Shown here: piece after piece, positions 1 through 10,357 of the stretch
How the letters are laid out: each line of letters opens with the position of its first letter
Numbering within the stretch: position 1 is the first letter of the stretch
Origin: Microglena sp. YARC
Taxonomy: Eukaryota > Chlorophyta > Chlorophyceae > Chlamydomonadales > Chlamydomonadaceae
Assembly (NCBI GenBank): GCA_022414725.1
Contig: JAJSRW010002112.1
Span: 96,579 to 160,578, forward strand
Direction of reading: 5' to 3'
Length of the DNA: 64,000 nucleotides
Made by a program: the position numbers and the translations under genes
The notes under the pieces: generated by a model
The model's input: the letters and a program-made list of their open reading frames with translations, nothing else
Database searches by the model: none
What the model was told of the DNA's origin: nothing

Positions 1-690
1 ACACCAAAAAAGGAAACTTTCTCTATTCAAGTCCCCTTATAGGACTTTCCATTTTGCGTGTAATTTTACTACTTTCGTGTAGGAAGTAAAAAGTTGTATA
101 TATATATACAATGTACCTCGTAAGACCTAAAAAACAATGGGGAGATGTCAAGCTGAGTTGAGACAACACGAGACAACGGTTTGTCTTGGGATCAGACCCC
201 TAAAGGCCTCAAATACCGGATTCGGCACGCCCCTACACGAAATCCTCATATTACACCAAAAAAGGAAACTTTCTCTATTCAAGTCCCCTTATAGGACTTT
301 CCATTTTGGTGTAATTTTACTACTTTCGTGTAGGAAGTAAAAAGTTGTATATATATATACAATGTACCTCGTAAGACCTAAAAACAATGGGGAGATGTCA
401 AGCTGAGTTGAGACAACACGAGACAACGGTTGTCTTGGGATCAGACCCCTAAAGGCCTCAAATACCGGATTCGGCACGCCCCTACACGAAATCCTCGCAA
501 TATTACACAAAAAAATGGAAACTTTCTCTATTCAAGTCCCCTTATAGGACTTTCCATTTTGGTGTAATTTTACTACTTTCGTGTTAGGAAGTAAAAAAGT
601 TGTATATATATATACAATGTACCTCGTAAGACCTAAAAACAATGGGGAGATGTCAAGCTGAGACTTGAGACAACACGAGACAACGTCTGA
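1..690. repeat. 252-bp tandem repeat, about 2.7 copies
   Basis: Three successive units begin at about 1, 253 and 505 and are nearly identical. Each unit opens with an A-rich tract and an inverted-repeat pair (AGGAAACTTTC-like and GGACTTTCC-like), then a run of alternating TA, then a segment about 'gagacaacacgagacaacg'. The last unit is cut short and diverges after about 690. The array may continue left of the window. Short reading frames inside it repeat with the unit and are not credible genes. It could be part of a terminal or intergenic tandem array; its function is unknown. Confidence 0.9.
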
Positions 691-1540
691 AGAGGAGAAT
701 AAGGGTTAGTTAAAGAGTCTTCTGCGTTGTTTACAACACTTCATTCGAGGACGTGTGGACGACGAGACTAGACGAGGAGTGACGAGAATCCGCCACCGCA
801 TCAGTGTGTCATGAATGTACTGACGGGGGGCTGCGAAAGCCGTCCTGTGTCGTGTGAGAATGCGGGCGGGCTCTCTTTTACACAACCCACTCTTATTCTT
901 CACTCGCGTGAGTGTGGTCTATGTTTGTGAGTGTGGACGATAAGTCATTCCGTATGTTAATGCGTCGACACTCGTTACTTACACTCGGGTGTTCCATCAT
1001 CATGCACTTCAGTGTGTGTGCGAGTGAAGGGTCTGAGAAGCGATTGAGCGTGTGTATAAGGGAGAGGGGAAATGTATAATGAGGAGAAGAGTAGATGAAT
1101 GAATTAACAATTTATTGTAAAAGAAACGAATAATAGCTCGCACATTAATGATGTCATCGAGCAAGGAGACTAGGTTCTTCACGCCAAAAAAAAAACAAAA
1201 TGGAGACAAGGGGATATCAACGTTGTCAAAGAAACGATACTTCGAGCTGGAAGAGAGAGTGAAGAGCATACTGGGGGATAGATGCGAGGCAGAGGCGGGT
1301 ATTGGTCATGAAGGCGATGCGTGTGAGATCATGAAGTTCGACCCGAATGTCTCAAGGATACAGCGAGGATGTCAGGGAGGCGCTTGGGGAGAGCTGCAGA
1401 AAGTGGAGGCAACGGAATAAAAGAGGAGAAGAATGCGGCAAGACAACAGGTTTTAGTATGAAACGCAACACATATTCATGGATGCACAAGCAAACACTGC
1501 GAAAAAAAATCATCATCTTAGGGGGCTTAAAGGAAATGCT
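691..1540. other. gene-poor stretch
   Basis: No recognisable gene. A frame of 90 codons at 1148-1420 (+) is Lys/Glu rich and could be a decayed coding remnant, but nothing in it matches a family I know. The stretch separates the left tandem array from the decayed D5 region. Confidence 0.5.
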
Positions 1541-2239
1541 GTATGAATGCATTACATCAATTTGAACGACATGGCATCCTACGAAGAGTTGCAGAAGCTC
1601 AGCGCGTGGCTGAGAGATCTGAGGTGAGTGTGGGAAGAACAGTATTGATGCCCATGAATGACTCTACAAGAGCCTATGCGCAAGCATTTAGGAAAAAAAG
1701 CGAAGTGGGGATGGTCCGAAGCGGACGCGTACGCGAACAACAACCCAACACACAAGGCATGGGGAATGTTGCTGGATGGATTGGTTTGTGGTCGACCGCG
1801 GACGACGCAGAGACAGTGCAGTGGTTGGAGAGGATGGAAGATGAAGATGGTGAGGTGGTGAGGCCATGCAGAGGTGTGCCATCCAAGATACTAGGAAGGG
1901 ACGCCACTACATGTTCTTGCTTGCGCCCGACATGGGCGGACGAGGAGGGGTACTATGACAGTGCACGACAAGTCGATTGATGATGCAAGGGAAGGTTGAT
2001 ATGAAGAGCCTGTGCCGGACAGGGACCAGGGTCTGCTTGTCTGTTGCGCCCACTGAGGGGAAGGCATGGAAGGAGGGAAGGGCTCCGTGGGAGCTGGAGT
2101 CGATACCGTACATTCCAAAGGCGCTGATGGAGAGGGTGGCTGTGGCGAAGAAGAAGAATAAAAGGACGAGTAAGAGTACGGGAGCGGCGGGATACTCAAA
2201 TGCAAAGGTGGGAAAACACAATCAACAACAACAACGGAG
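1541..2239 (+). pseudogene. possible decayed N-terminal part of the D5 primase-helicase
   Basis: Three plus-strand frames each hold short coding-like blocks (Trp/Asp/Glu rich, for example around 1658-1860 and 1977-2230), and none is open throughout. The stretch lies directly upstream of the recognisable D5 region, where the family usually carries an archaeo-eukaryotic primase domain. No primase motif is clear enough to assign, so this is inference from position. Confidence 0.3.
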
Positions 2240-4140
2240 GTGGAGCAGGGGATAATGATGCCGACAAGCTTCATGGAGAGCACGCATGTAGAGAAGACTC
2301 TACTGCTCCTAGGAAAAAGCAGGTGGGATTCCAGAGACTCATGGCGAGGAGTGGCGACGGCATTGAAGAACGAGTACGGCGAGGCGTACAAGTCGCTATG
2401 GAAAAAAATGTCAAAGGTGTCGCCAAGATACGATGAGGAAGCCGCAGAGAAGTTATGGGAGACGGTGGGAAGGCCCGACTATGACGGGCCGAAGATGACA
2501 ATGAAGTCGGTGGTCAAATGGGCCGGCGAGGACGACCCGCGCGGGTACGCTGTGTACCGAGCATCTTCGATTCCAAAAATAATACGGGACAGTTGGGACA
2601 AGGGAGACCGTGGATTGGGGGAGATTGTGCACTATCTTCTGAAAGGGACGTTGAAGAAGACGGGGAAGGGATGCAGCGACTACTACATATTCGATGAGGA
2701 CACGTGCAGGTGGGTCAATGTGGAGGAGGGGTGGGTGAAGAGCGTGGCGAGCAAGGTCTTAGAAGGGATACTCAGGGACGTCGATTTATGGATATCGACA
2801 CTGGCCGCACAGTTGTGCATCATAGTGGTGGTGGGAAAAGAAGAAGAAGAAGACTCCAGGAGTAAAGCAGATCTGGATGCGAAGAAAAAAGAAGTTGCCA
2901 GGCTGATCCGGTACATACAGTCTTCCCGTGGAGTGAAGAACACGATGGACTTCGCAGGGCCACTTCTCATTGACGAGACGTTCGAGCAACGCCTGGATGG
3001 CAATAGGCACTTGATCGGGATCAAAGGGGGGAGCGTGGTGGACCTCAGGACAGGTCAGAAGAGACAGAGGGTGGCAGAAGATATGGTTCACAACGAACTG
3101 GACGTGGAGTACGATAATAATGACGACGACAATGACAAAAAAACATGCGATGACCAATGCCGCCACGCGCAGAGTGGATGCACAGGATCGTCGAGAAGAT
3201 CATGGGTGGGGACGAGGACATGGCGCGGTTTCTTCAACGTCTTCTTGGGTACGCCACAACGGGCGAAGTAAGAGAGGAGGTTTTTCCTATATGGACAGGG
3301 ACAGGGCGGAACGGAAAGGGGCTGTTGACGCAGGCGCTGCAGCAGCTGCTAGGGGCATACTACAAGGAGATGAATTGTGCGATCATAAGCGAATCAAGGG
3401 TGTGCAGCAACATCGACGCAGAGCGTGGCAAAGTTGATAGGAGCGAGAGTCGCGGGTCTTCAACGAGCTCAAGTCTGGGAGAAGCTGAAGACGAACGAGG
3501 TCCAACTGCTGACAGGAGGAGACGGTTTCCCGGCAAAGGCGCTTTACAAGGACCCGGTGACGGTGATGCCTCGACATCTCGCAATTTTAGTAACCAACTA
3601 CATGCCAGAGATGTCCGATGTGATCGTGGCAATGGTCGAAAGAATTTTGGTTTTTCATTTTCCAGTGACGTTCAGGGATCTCATACCTGGGGAGAGCGAG
3701 ACCGCGACGCTGCGGCAGTGCGACAGAACCATGAAGGATAAACTGAAGTCTCCAGAGGGTCAGTCTTCTCTGTTTGCCTGGCTGGTCGAGGGCGCGGTGG
3801 CGTGGTACGGGGGGGCGGAGGGCCTGAAGGCCGTGGCGCCAAAGAAGGTCACCGAATTTACCAGACAATACTTGGCGGAGCAGGACGGCGTGCAAAGCGT
3901 TCCTCGCCGAGAACTGCGAGTTTTGCGGAAGATTTCAGGGAGTCGAGCGTTGCCTTGTTCCACATGTATCTCGAGGAAAGCGGGGACAGTAACGATCGAG
4001 AAAAGTGGTTCACAGGCAGATGAAGAACAAGGGGTTCGTAAAAAAAGTGCTTCAAATCAAAGGGAAGTCGACACGCGGGTATATGGGATTGCGGCTACGA
4101 CATGATGATGGTGCACTCACGACTCGCGCAAGTGAAGAGG
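2240..4140 (+). pseudogene. D5-like primase-helicase, frameshifted
   Basis: D5 proteins couple a primase to a superfamily 3 helicase and act in genome replication of large DNA viruses. The first block (2240 to about 3130) resembles the PriCT-like linker (Trp-Ala-Lys and 'GYAVYRASS' near 2540-2570) followed by the D5 N-terminal domain. The second block (from 3157) holds the helicase Walker A 'GTGRNGKG' at 3298-3321, after a typical 'GGDEDMARFLQRLLGYA'. The third (from about 3425) holds 'LLTGGD' and the 'LVTNYMPEMSD' strand of the helicase core. The Walker B-like stretch lies in yet another frame near 3450. Further shifts occur near 3890 and 4020, and C-terminal residues run to about 4140. At least four frame changes break it; the first is near a run of seven A at about 3137. 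It is unlikely to make a full protein as given. Confidence 0.8.
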
Positions 4141-4160
4141 AATAAGATGCACACACCACG

Positions 4161-4272
4161 CAAGCGGCGGAGCCCCTTTCACCTCTTCCCCCACCGGGGG
4201 CGACCGAAGGGGAGCCCCCACGGGAAGTCCGCGAGGAACCGAGCGGGTGGGCGACCGGAGGGGAGCCCACAG
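4161..4272. repeat. GC-rich interspersed repeat D, copy 1
   Basis: About 112-122 bp, present three times in the window (also 8050-8170 and 15825-15946). The core contains alternating GGGGCGACCG and GAGCCCCC blocks that can pair with one another, and a 'cgcgaggaaccgagcggg' segment. All copies lie in gene-poor DNA next to other repeats. No coding content. Confidence 0.85.
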
Positions 4273-4835
4273 TGTAACATAAACCAGCAGACACACTACT
4301 GATTTACGGAACGGAAATCACACACACACACACTCACTCACACAGACTAAAGGGGTCCTGAAAGATTTGGCATGACCAGCATAGATTACAAGTCACCAAC
4401 ATCATCAAGGATTCAATTGCTCATCTTGTCCGCGAGTTGCGTCACACACACGGGATCTCAACTACCTCTCATTCTGTTTACATCAGGCTCCCATCGGGTG
4501 TGAAGCCACGAATTATGATCCCAATCACTCTGGTGTCCAACTAAAACTCCTAACTACGTTTTTGATCTCAGAGATGTCTGTGAGAGGCGTTGGCCAGGTA
4601 GAGAATCCATGATTCACAGGATGTGCCAGCCACATTGTAACCCGATGTCTAAAGTTCATCGATAGCCTCTGATATTGTTCCCCCTGACATGCCAACAAGG
4701 ACTCTTCCACAGTTCGAATACTGCAAAATGAAACATGATATCGGACTAATGTCGTCTGTCTTCTGAACGGCTGATTGTGTACGTTGGTGGCATTTGTATT
4801 GATGATAAAAATTTCATCAGAATGGTTGGGCTTTT
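4273..4835. other. gene-poor DNA holding a duplicated segment
   Basis: The part from about 4500 to 4662 is nearly identical to 15646-15792. That shared part includes the first 14 or so codons of a minus-strand gene fragment seen at 15450-15686, so this copy is a shorter duplicate of its 5' end. The rest, including a CACACA-rich tract near 4318, shows nothing I can name. Confidence 0.7.
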
Positions 4836-5074
4836 ACAGTTGTTCTCAAATAAAGTGGGACACACCTTATACTCGGAAAAAACTGCAGGTCAAGCTGCTG
4901 CAGCTGTCGCACTTCAACCCCGCGCACACGCAGTACATGAACATAATCATGGACCACGCCTGCTACCAGCAGACGTATGTGTACGAACGGGACCGCCGCT
5001 GGGCGAAGACGGACCTGCAAGACTCGCTGCTGCCGGTGCTCAGGCAAATCGTGCAGAGAATCCACCTACTTTAG
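4836..5074 (+). pseudogene. solo family-B transposon end fused to an unknown gene fragment
   Basis: The first 38 bp are the family-B terminal inverted repeat (TACAGTTGTTCTCAAATAAA, then GTGGGACACACC). They are followed by about 195 bp of strongly coding-like, GC-rich plus-strand sequence ending at 5074. The peptide is rich in His, Gln and Arg ('MDHACYQQTYVYERDRRW') and ends with a normal stop. I do not recognise the family. It looks like the 3' end of a virus gene cut by the transposon. Confidence 0.5.
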
Positions 5075-5612
5075 ATGCTTTGCCACGACCTTTTTTTTCG
5101 CCCGACTACCTCCTACTTTTTGATATGAATTTTTGTTCCCACCACCAGTTCGATTTGCGTTAGCTAATGCATCATCTATACGTTTTGTTTCTGTTGCAGT
5201 TTGATTTGCCTTCCTTTGTCTCCTAGCTCTTGCAATTTGTTCAAAATTGTTTGGCTAATTCTATTATCACGTTCTTTACGTTCTGTTTCTGGGTTTTTTT
5301 GAAAGAAACTCAAACATTTCATTATACAAAGATAAAAAAAAATCAACGCATCTGAAAAAACCCAGTTGAATTTCTGAAGGGGGAGGCGGGCACCGCGGAG
5401 CGGTGCAGAGGATTCAGTTGTTACAGAATGCCGGATGACTCAGATCAAACTATTTTAATCATCATTTCTGGACTCCTCATCACATCGCCTGACGTAAATT
5501 AGCATAGGGTTCGTTCGCCATCCTGTTCGGTTTGAATCTAGGTCGGACGACTCATGCATGTTGGGGAAGGGGATTCCGTATTGTTTGCAAAGATCCTCAT
5601 TGAGACGCCCTG
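5075..5612. other. gene-poor DNA with interspersed repeat E fragment
   Basis: No gene seen. At about 5374-5430 is a copy of repeat E (TTCTGAAGGGGG, then a small GC-rich palindrome around CACCGCGGAGCGGTG, then GGATTCAGTTG). Related copies are at 6176-6270, 7570-7630 and 11859-11952. Confidence 0.6.
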
Positions 5613-5995
5613 TCATGATCGTTCAGGGGAATTCCATTGCTCGACAGTCATGCTTGACAGTTCGTACCTCAGTTGCTTCTCAAGTGCTTCTGCGCGCTCA
5701 GTCTCAATCTTCAGTCGAGCAGCAACTGCCTTATTTCGAGCGCGCTCAGTCTCAAGATCAATCTCCAGACTATTCACTCGAGCAGCATCTGCCTTCTTTC
5801 GAGAGTGCTCAATCTCCAGACTATTCACTCGAGCAGAATCTGCCTTAATTCGAGCGCGCGCTCAGTCTCAATCTTCAGTCGAGCAGCAACTGCCTTATTT
5901 CGAGCGCGCTCAGTCTCAAGCTCAATCCTTGCTATGTAAATAAAAGCGAAGGTAGCGATGCAGATAGGTAGTAGTAGTAGAGACTTGTCAATCAT
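5613..5995 (-). pseudogene. membrane-anchored coiled-coil protein, frameshifted
   Basis: A minus-strand frame starts with ATG at 5995 and opens with Lys followed by a Leu/Ile/Ala/Phe-rich segment of about 20 residues, fitting a signal anchor. It then runs into a charged coiled coil made of near-identical 'LETERARNKAVAARLKIE' units. The frame is lost near 5855 where GCGC has become GCGCGC; the rest of the coiled coil continues in another frame to the stop at 5613. The family is unknown. The repeated heptad units and single hydrophobic N-terminus resemble the longer membrane/coiled-coil gene at 35804-37669. Confidence 0.55.
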
Positions 5996-6333
5996 ATTGA
6001 TGTTTTATTAAGTATAGCTTTCCACTTGTTGTCCAGAATAAGCGCAATATAGCGTAGGTGCGTTTCAACTTCCAATTACGGACACACATAGTTAAACTCA
6101 CTCAGATTAAAGGGGTCATGAAGCTCTGACTCGTTTACACACGTGTTTCGAGGCGCATTGGGAACATGTGTCGTCGCAAGCAGACTTCTGCTTGACAACA
6201 CTATGGGAATTCTGAAGGGGGGGACGCGGGTCCCGCGGAGCGGGACAGTGGAATTGAGCTGCTGACTCGCGTGCGTGCATCTGTACGGATATGACTTGTG
6301 GCGTGCGAGGCCACCCGAGAGCACTTGACGCAC
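5996..6333. repeat. gene-poor DNA with repeat E
   Basis: Contains a copy of repeat E at about 6176-6270. It opens with a small hairpin (CAAGCAG, loop, CTGCTTG) and continues with TTCTGAAGGGGGG and a GTCCCGCGGAGCGGGAC palindrome. No gene is supported. Confidence 0.6.
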
Positions 6334-6712
6334 GGAGGCTTTCGCAGCCCCCCCGTTCGTCCATTCATTCATCTTCACACACACCAAGGCGGCTTGCGCA
6401 GCCCCCGTTCGTCCATTCATTCATCTTCACACACACAAGGCGGCTTTCTCAAGCAGACCCCCCGTCCATTCATTCATCTTCACACACACCAAGGCGGCTT
6501 GCGCAGCCCCCCGTTCGTCCATTCATTCATCTTCACACACACACCAAGGCGGCTTTAGCAGCCCCCCGTCAGTCCATTCATTCATCTTCACACACACGCA
6601 CGGCGGCTTGCGCAGCCCCCCGTTCGTCCATTCATTCATCTTCACACATACCACGGCGGCTTTAGCAGCCCCCCGTCAGTCCATTCATTCTCACACACGC
6701 ACGGCGGCTTGA
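6334..6712. repeat. minisatellite, about 56-bp unit, about 7 copies
   Basis: Units read 'cgttcgtccattcattcat' followed by [16 protein letters not shown] sequence and a GGCGGCTT(G/T) block, with small length differences between copies. Apparent reading frames of 86-124 codons through it (Pro/His/Ser rich) simply follow the repeat and have no independent coding signal. It sits in gene-poor DNA. Confidence 0.9.
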
Positions 6713-7022
6713 TATTGAGCCTCGAGTGAAGTGTGTGGCTCACGCCCGACAGCATCGATGGGGATTGCCCAGACCCAGATGTCTGATAACACACGAGGTT
6801 GGCTTACCTCTCGGATCGATGAGAGTGCTGTCAAGGAAGCCGACCACAGCTTGTGAAGACGAGCAGTTCCTCCTCTAGGGAACCGTTAGACTCGCAACTT
6901 CCAAAAAAACTGGGAAAGCTACCTGGGCACTCTGTACGGTCCTTGAGGGTTCGATGATGATTGATGCATTGGATGCGATTCATTATTCTTCGGTATGATT
7001 CCGTCATCTACAAGGGCCTTGT
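6713..7022. other. gene-poor DNA
   Basis: About 310 bp between the minisatellite and the 275-bp direct repeat. I see no gene or repeat in it. Confidence 0.5.
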
Positions 7023-7568
7023 GGTCCCAAGCAGGCTTCTGCTTGACAATATGGGGGTATTTACATGGGAATCGTTTTCACCCCCATAACACATATACAC
7101 TAATACACAATTTGTAAGGATATTAGAATAGTAATATAGGGACCCAGTCCCAGACAAGGCCCTTTGTTAAAAGAGAACCAAACCAAGTTTAGTAAATTGG
7201 CGTGTTTTTGTGTTTCCGTGTTTTGAATGAGCCGCCGCATCTTACGCAATCGCATTCACTGTAGGTCCGTAGGACTGTCATCCAAAGAAAACCGAATGGT
7301 CCCAAGCAGGCTTCTGCTTGACAATATGGGGGTATTTACATGGGAATCGTTTTCACCCCCATAACACATATACACTAATACACAATTTTTAAGGATATTA
7401 GAATAGTAATATAGGGAACCAGTCCCAGACAAAACCCTTTGTTAAAAGAGAACCAAACCAAGTTTAGTAAATTGGCGTGTTTTTGTGTTTCCGTGTTTTG
7501 CATTAGCCACCGCATCTTACGCAACCGCATTCATTGTGGTACTGGGGTCATCCAAAGAAACCGCACGA
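7023..7568. repeat. 275-bp tandem duplication
   Basis: Units 7023-7297 and 7298-7568 are close to identical. Each begins 'ggtcccaagcaggcttctgc', a copy of the small hairpin of repeat E, and includes an AT-rich part with CCCCCATAACAC and a C-rich end. A few substitutions separate the copies. No gene is supported inside. Confidence 0.9.
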
Positions 7569-7693
7569 TCACAAGCAGACTCTATTGGTTTCTGAAGGGG
7601 GAGCGCGGGCAGATTGGATTCATTTGATGACTCGCGTACACCATTCACTGTAACGCTTGGGCTTCTCACTGTAACACTTGGGCTCGTCAACAT

Positions 7694-8041
7694 GAGAGCA
7701 TTCAAAATAAATTGGATGGCCCCAAGAGTTTGTGTATGGCTAGATATGACTTAAATCGACCTGTGGCCAAGAGGAAAGGGTCAGGAATCAGGTATTAATA
7801 AATAGAGAAAATGTTGGGTGAGCTGAGCCCCCTAGGGTTACACCCAGAGCAGGTACTTGGGCAAGATCTTTTTAAATGAGAGAGCATTCAAAATAAATTG
7901 GATGGCCCCAAGAGTTTGTGTATGGCTAGATATGACTTAAACCGACCTGTGGCCAAGAGGAAAGGGTCAGGAATCAGGTATTAATAAATAGAGAAAATGT
8001 TGGGTGAGCTGAGCCCCCTAGGGTTACACCCAGAGCAGGTA
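7694..8041. repeat. 162-bp direct repeat, two copies
   Basis: Copies at 7694-7855 and 7880-8041 differ by very few bases and end with 'acccagagcaggta'. A diverged third copy lies near 27896-28025, sharing the order gtgtatggctagat, GCCAAGAGGAA, GGTGTTACACCC and GAGCAGGTAC. This suggests an old dispersed element of unknown type. Confidence 0.85.
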
Positions 8042-8049
8042 ATAGTCAA

Positions 8050-8170
8050 CAAGCGGCGGAGCCCCTTTCACCTCCCCACAGCGGAGCGACCGGGGGCGAC
8101 CGGAGGGGAGCCCCCACAAAGGAGTCCGCGAGGAACCGAGCGGGTGGGCGACCGGAGGGGAGCCCACAGT
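8050..8170. repeat. GC-rich interspersed repeat D, copy 2
   Basis: Same element as at 4161-4272 and 15825-15946, with a short extra block (CACAGCGGAGCGACC) relative to copy 1. Confidence 0.85.
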
Positions 8171-8291
8171 TCACATCATGCAGCAGACTCTCACTGTAAC
8201 GCTTGGGCTTCTCACTGTAACAATCAAGGATCCAAAGCATGGTACATTGTGCCCCAGCCCAGGAGAGGAGGCGTGCGTGTGGCTATGCGGG

Positions 8292-9035
8292 TTAAGACAC
8301 TACACAAGATTTTGATGCGATCATGCCTGCCTGCAGAATGAACGATCTATCCCCTTTCCTAAGATCTGTTGTAATGGCGCGCAGAATGCGATCCACCTGA
8401 TCGGATGATGTGTGCACTCCTCCACCCGTCTTGCACATCCAGGCGAAACACTCACAGTTCCATCTGATAAGGTGGTACTCGTGCAAGCTTGCATGGGGCA
8501 ACTGGATAAGCAGACTGGCAATGTTGACTGCTCGCTCACGTTGCATCGCCTCACCACTGTAAGGCACGCATCCAAACGTGCGGTGTCCAGCTAAGAACAC
8601 GTCGTAGCGCACAAACTGAAGTTTGGCATCGCGCATTTTGCTATTCCCGGTGGGGGAGCTGAAGTTAGCGATGCTTGGTGTATCGCTGGTGTGAGGGCGA
8701 GATACAATGCCATGGTGTGCATAACCATTGCGCCACCCCCCGATCATCACCACAACGTGGTCGCCGTGGCGTAAGGTCTCGAAAGCCAGAGCTGTGTTGT
8801 GCACCACGGTGTTTGTTGGGGCCAACGACCAATGGCCAGTATCCTGGTCCTCCAGCAATTGCAATAACGAAGCCATCCTGAGTCGTGAGCAACGGAGCAA
8901 ATGCCATTGCAGTGAGGTGATTGCAGATCTCCATTGGCGCGGGTACAGGCAGCTCTGAATGTGTATTGTCAAACTGCGCCATACGTTGGAAGGAATCTGC
9001 TTCATGCATAACATGCTCAATGTTGGTATCTTCAT
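8292..9035 (-). CDS. LRAT/NlpC-P60-like cysteine protein
   Basis: A 247-codon frame. Residues about 88-200 show the LRAT (lecithin retinol acyltransferase)-like layout: 'HGDHVVVMIGGWRNGYAHHG' with candidate catalytic His at 107/108, a strand region, then 'WNCECFAW' with candidate catalytic Cys194. LRAT-type papain-fold proteins act as acyltransferases or phospholipases at membranes, and related proteins occur in many viruses. The first 53 residues are low-information and Arg/Cys rich; Met54 (about 8876) is an equally good start, giving a protein of usual domain length. It stands alone between repeat DNA and the minus-strand gene at 9238. Substrate cannot be inferred. Confidence 0.6.
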   Translation of the reverse strand: MKIPTLSMLCMKQIPSNVWRSLTIHIQSCLYPRQWRSAITSLQWHLLRCSRLRMASLLQLLEDQDTGHWSLAPTNTVVHNTALAFETLRHGDHVVVMIGGWRNGYAHHGIVSRPHTSDTPSIANFSSPTGNSKMRDAKLQFVRYDVFLAGHRTFGCVPYSGEAMQRERAVNIASLLIQLPHASLHEYHLIRWNCECFAWMCKTGGGVHTSSDQVDRILRAITTDLRKGDRSFILQAGMIASKSCVVS

Positions 9036-9237
9036 CGTGATTAGATGAGACGACGATGAAGGGGTTATATTTGTTCCAGGTTCAGTGAAGCTCAGTGAAG
9101 CTCAGTGAGTGTGCGTCAGCCCACTCCAGCCATGCTCCCCAAACACAAAGGGATTTCAAGCAGATCACTCGGGAAGAAAAAAAAAACAGAGGCAGATCAA
9201 AAATATAGAGGTTAGTTTTTTATTTTTTATTTCTTAA

Positions 9238-10119
9238 CTAAAGCGTCTGGAAGACGAGGGACATGGAGCGAAGCTCAATTGCAAGCTCGTCGAGCGTAGC
9301 TCGCTTGGTGGCGAGGTACGCCTCACGCTTGGAGGGAGTCTGTTTCATGCACGCGAGGTGCGCGCACTTGCCCGTGGTGAAGGGGGGTCCACCATCGGGG
9401 TTGCTAACGATAACCTGACGGCGGCTGCACGGGTTGCCTTGAGTGGTGACAGCAGTGCAGCCCAGTGTGGGGGAATACCCCACTATGGTAAATGCACCGA
9501 TATTGGCACCAACCTGCAGCTCGTTCTTCAGCGGGGCCCCGCGACCAACCCGACCAGAGGCCAAGGAGGAGGAGGGGGAGCCCGTGGAGAACGCGCCAGC
9601 AGACGTGGCGGTACCACTACAGAGGGCAGGAGCAGGAGCAGGAGCAGGAACAGTAGTAGAAGCAGTAGCAGCCGGAGCCACAGAGGATGACACCGTGGCG
9701 CGGGGGCGCTTGTTACCGCCGGACCCCTCCTCCGCCATGCCAACGTCCTCGGTGGTTTCGTCGTCCTCTGGGAGGGCGACGGCACTGGCGAGGGCTAGCA
9801 AGGAGGGGGAGGAAGTAGAAGCAGCAGCATCTTCGGCAGACGCAGCAGCGACTGCAACGGGGAGAAGCATTGCCTGGAGAGGTTCCTTCTCCCCTTTGGG
9901 GGAATCTTCAATAAACTTATGGTGCGCCATCTTCATTGCGCCGACAGAGTCGGCGAGGCACTTAGGCACGCTGGTCAAGGAAATGATCGCGTTGCAAATG
10001 CCCTTCAAATGAGGGACGGTGGCGCTTTGGGATATCTTCTTTCGGTCCTTCTTCTGGACGACGTCGAAGATATTAGTGGTATCGACGAACGCAGTGATCT
10101 GGGCAGACATGGTAGACAT
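9238..10119 (-). CDS. hypothetical protein with C-terminal Cys-rich motif
   Basis: 293 codons. The first ~100 residues are of ordinary composition. The middle (about 100-195) is low-complexity Ala/Ser/Pro with acidic patches. The C-terminal part holds 'GCTAVTTQGNPCSRR' and then 'GKCAHLACMKQ', a Cys/His arrangement like the small zinc-binding modules (C-x-A-x-T-x-x-G-x-x-C) found in many giant-virus proteins of unknown function. A second Met (residue 4) could be the start. No partner or enzymatic motif is visible. The upstream 120 bp toward 10240 look non-coding. Confidence 0.65.
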   Translation of the reverse strand: MSTMSAQITAFVDTTNIFDVVQKKDRKKISQSATVPHLKGICNAIISLTSVPKCLADSVGAMKMAHHKFIEDSPKGEKEPLQAMLLPVAVAAASAEDAAASTSSPSLLALASAVALPEDDETTEDVGMAEEGSGGNKRPRATVSSSVAPAATASTTVPAPAPAPALCSGTATSAGAFSTGSPSSSLASGRVGRGAPLKNELQVGANIGAFTIVGYSPTLGCTAVTTQGNPCSRRQVIVSNPDGGPPFTTGKCAHLACMKQTPSKREAYLATKRATLDELAIELRSMSLVFQTL

Positions 10120-10357
10120 GACGGGAAAGATTTCAGGAAACGAGGGGGAGAGAGGAGATATTTGGGTTTATCAGTTGTTGTTGTTGTGTTTTCAAAGGAA
10201 GGAAAAATGCGTCAATTTTTTTTATCATGGAACAACGTGTACCCCCTTTAATAATTGAAAGGGTCACGGCGACTTCTCGTCCACTCGTCATCGAATGAAG
10301 TGTAAACAATCATTCTTCAGTGACAGCACACCTCACAAACGAATAAATTTAATACGC

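Noticed and set aside
6291..6665. Pro/His/Ser-rich frames of up to 124 codons
   Set aside because: They lie entirely within the 56-bp minisatellite and change frame with it.
6334..6712. Possible CRISPR-like array (regular repeats)
   Set aside because: Units are head-to-tail minisatellite copies with no unique spacers and no palindromic repeat; no cas genes nearby.
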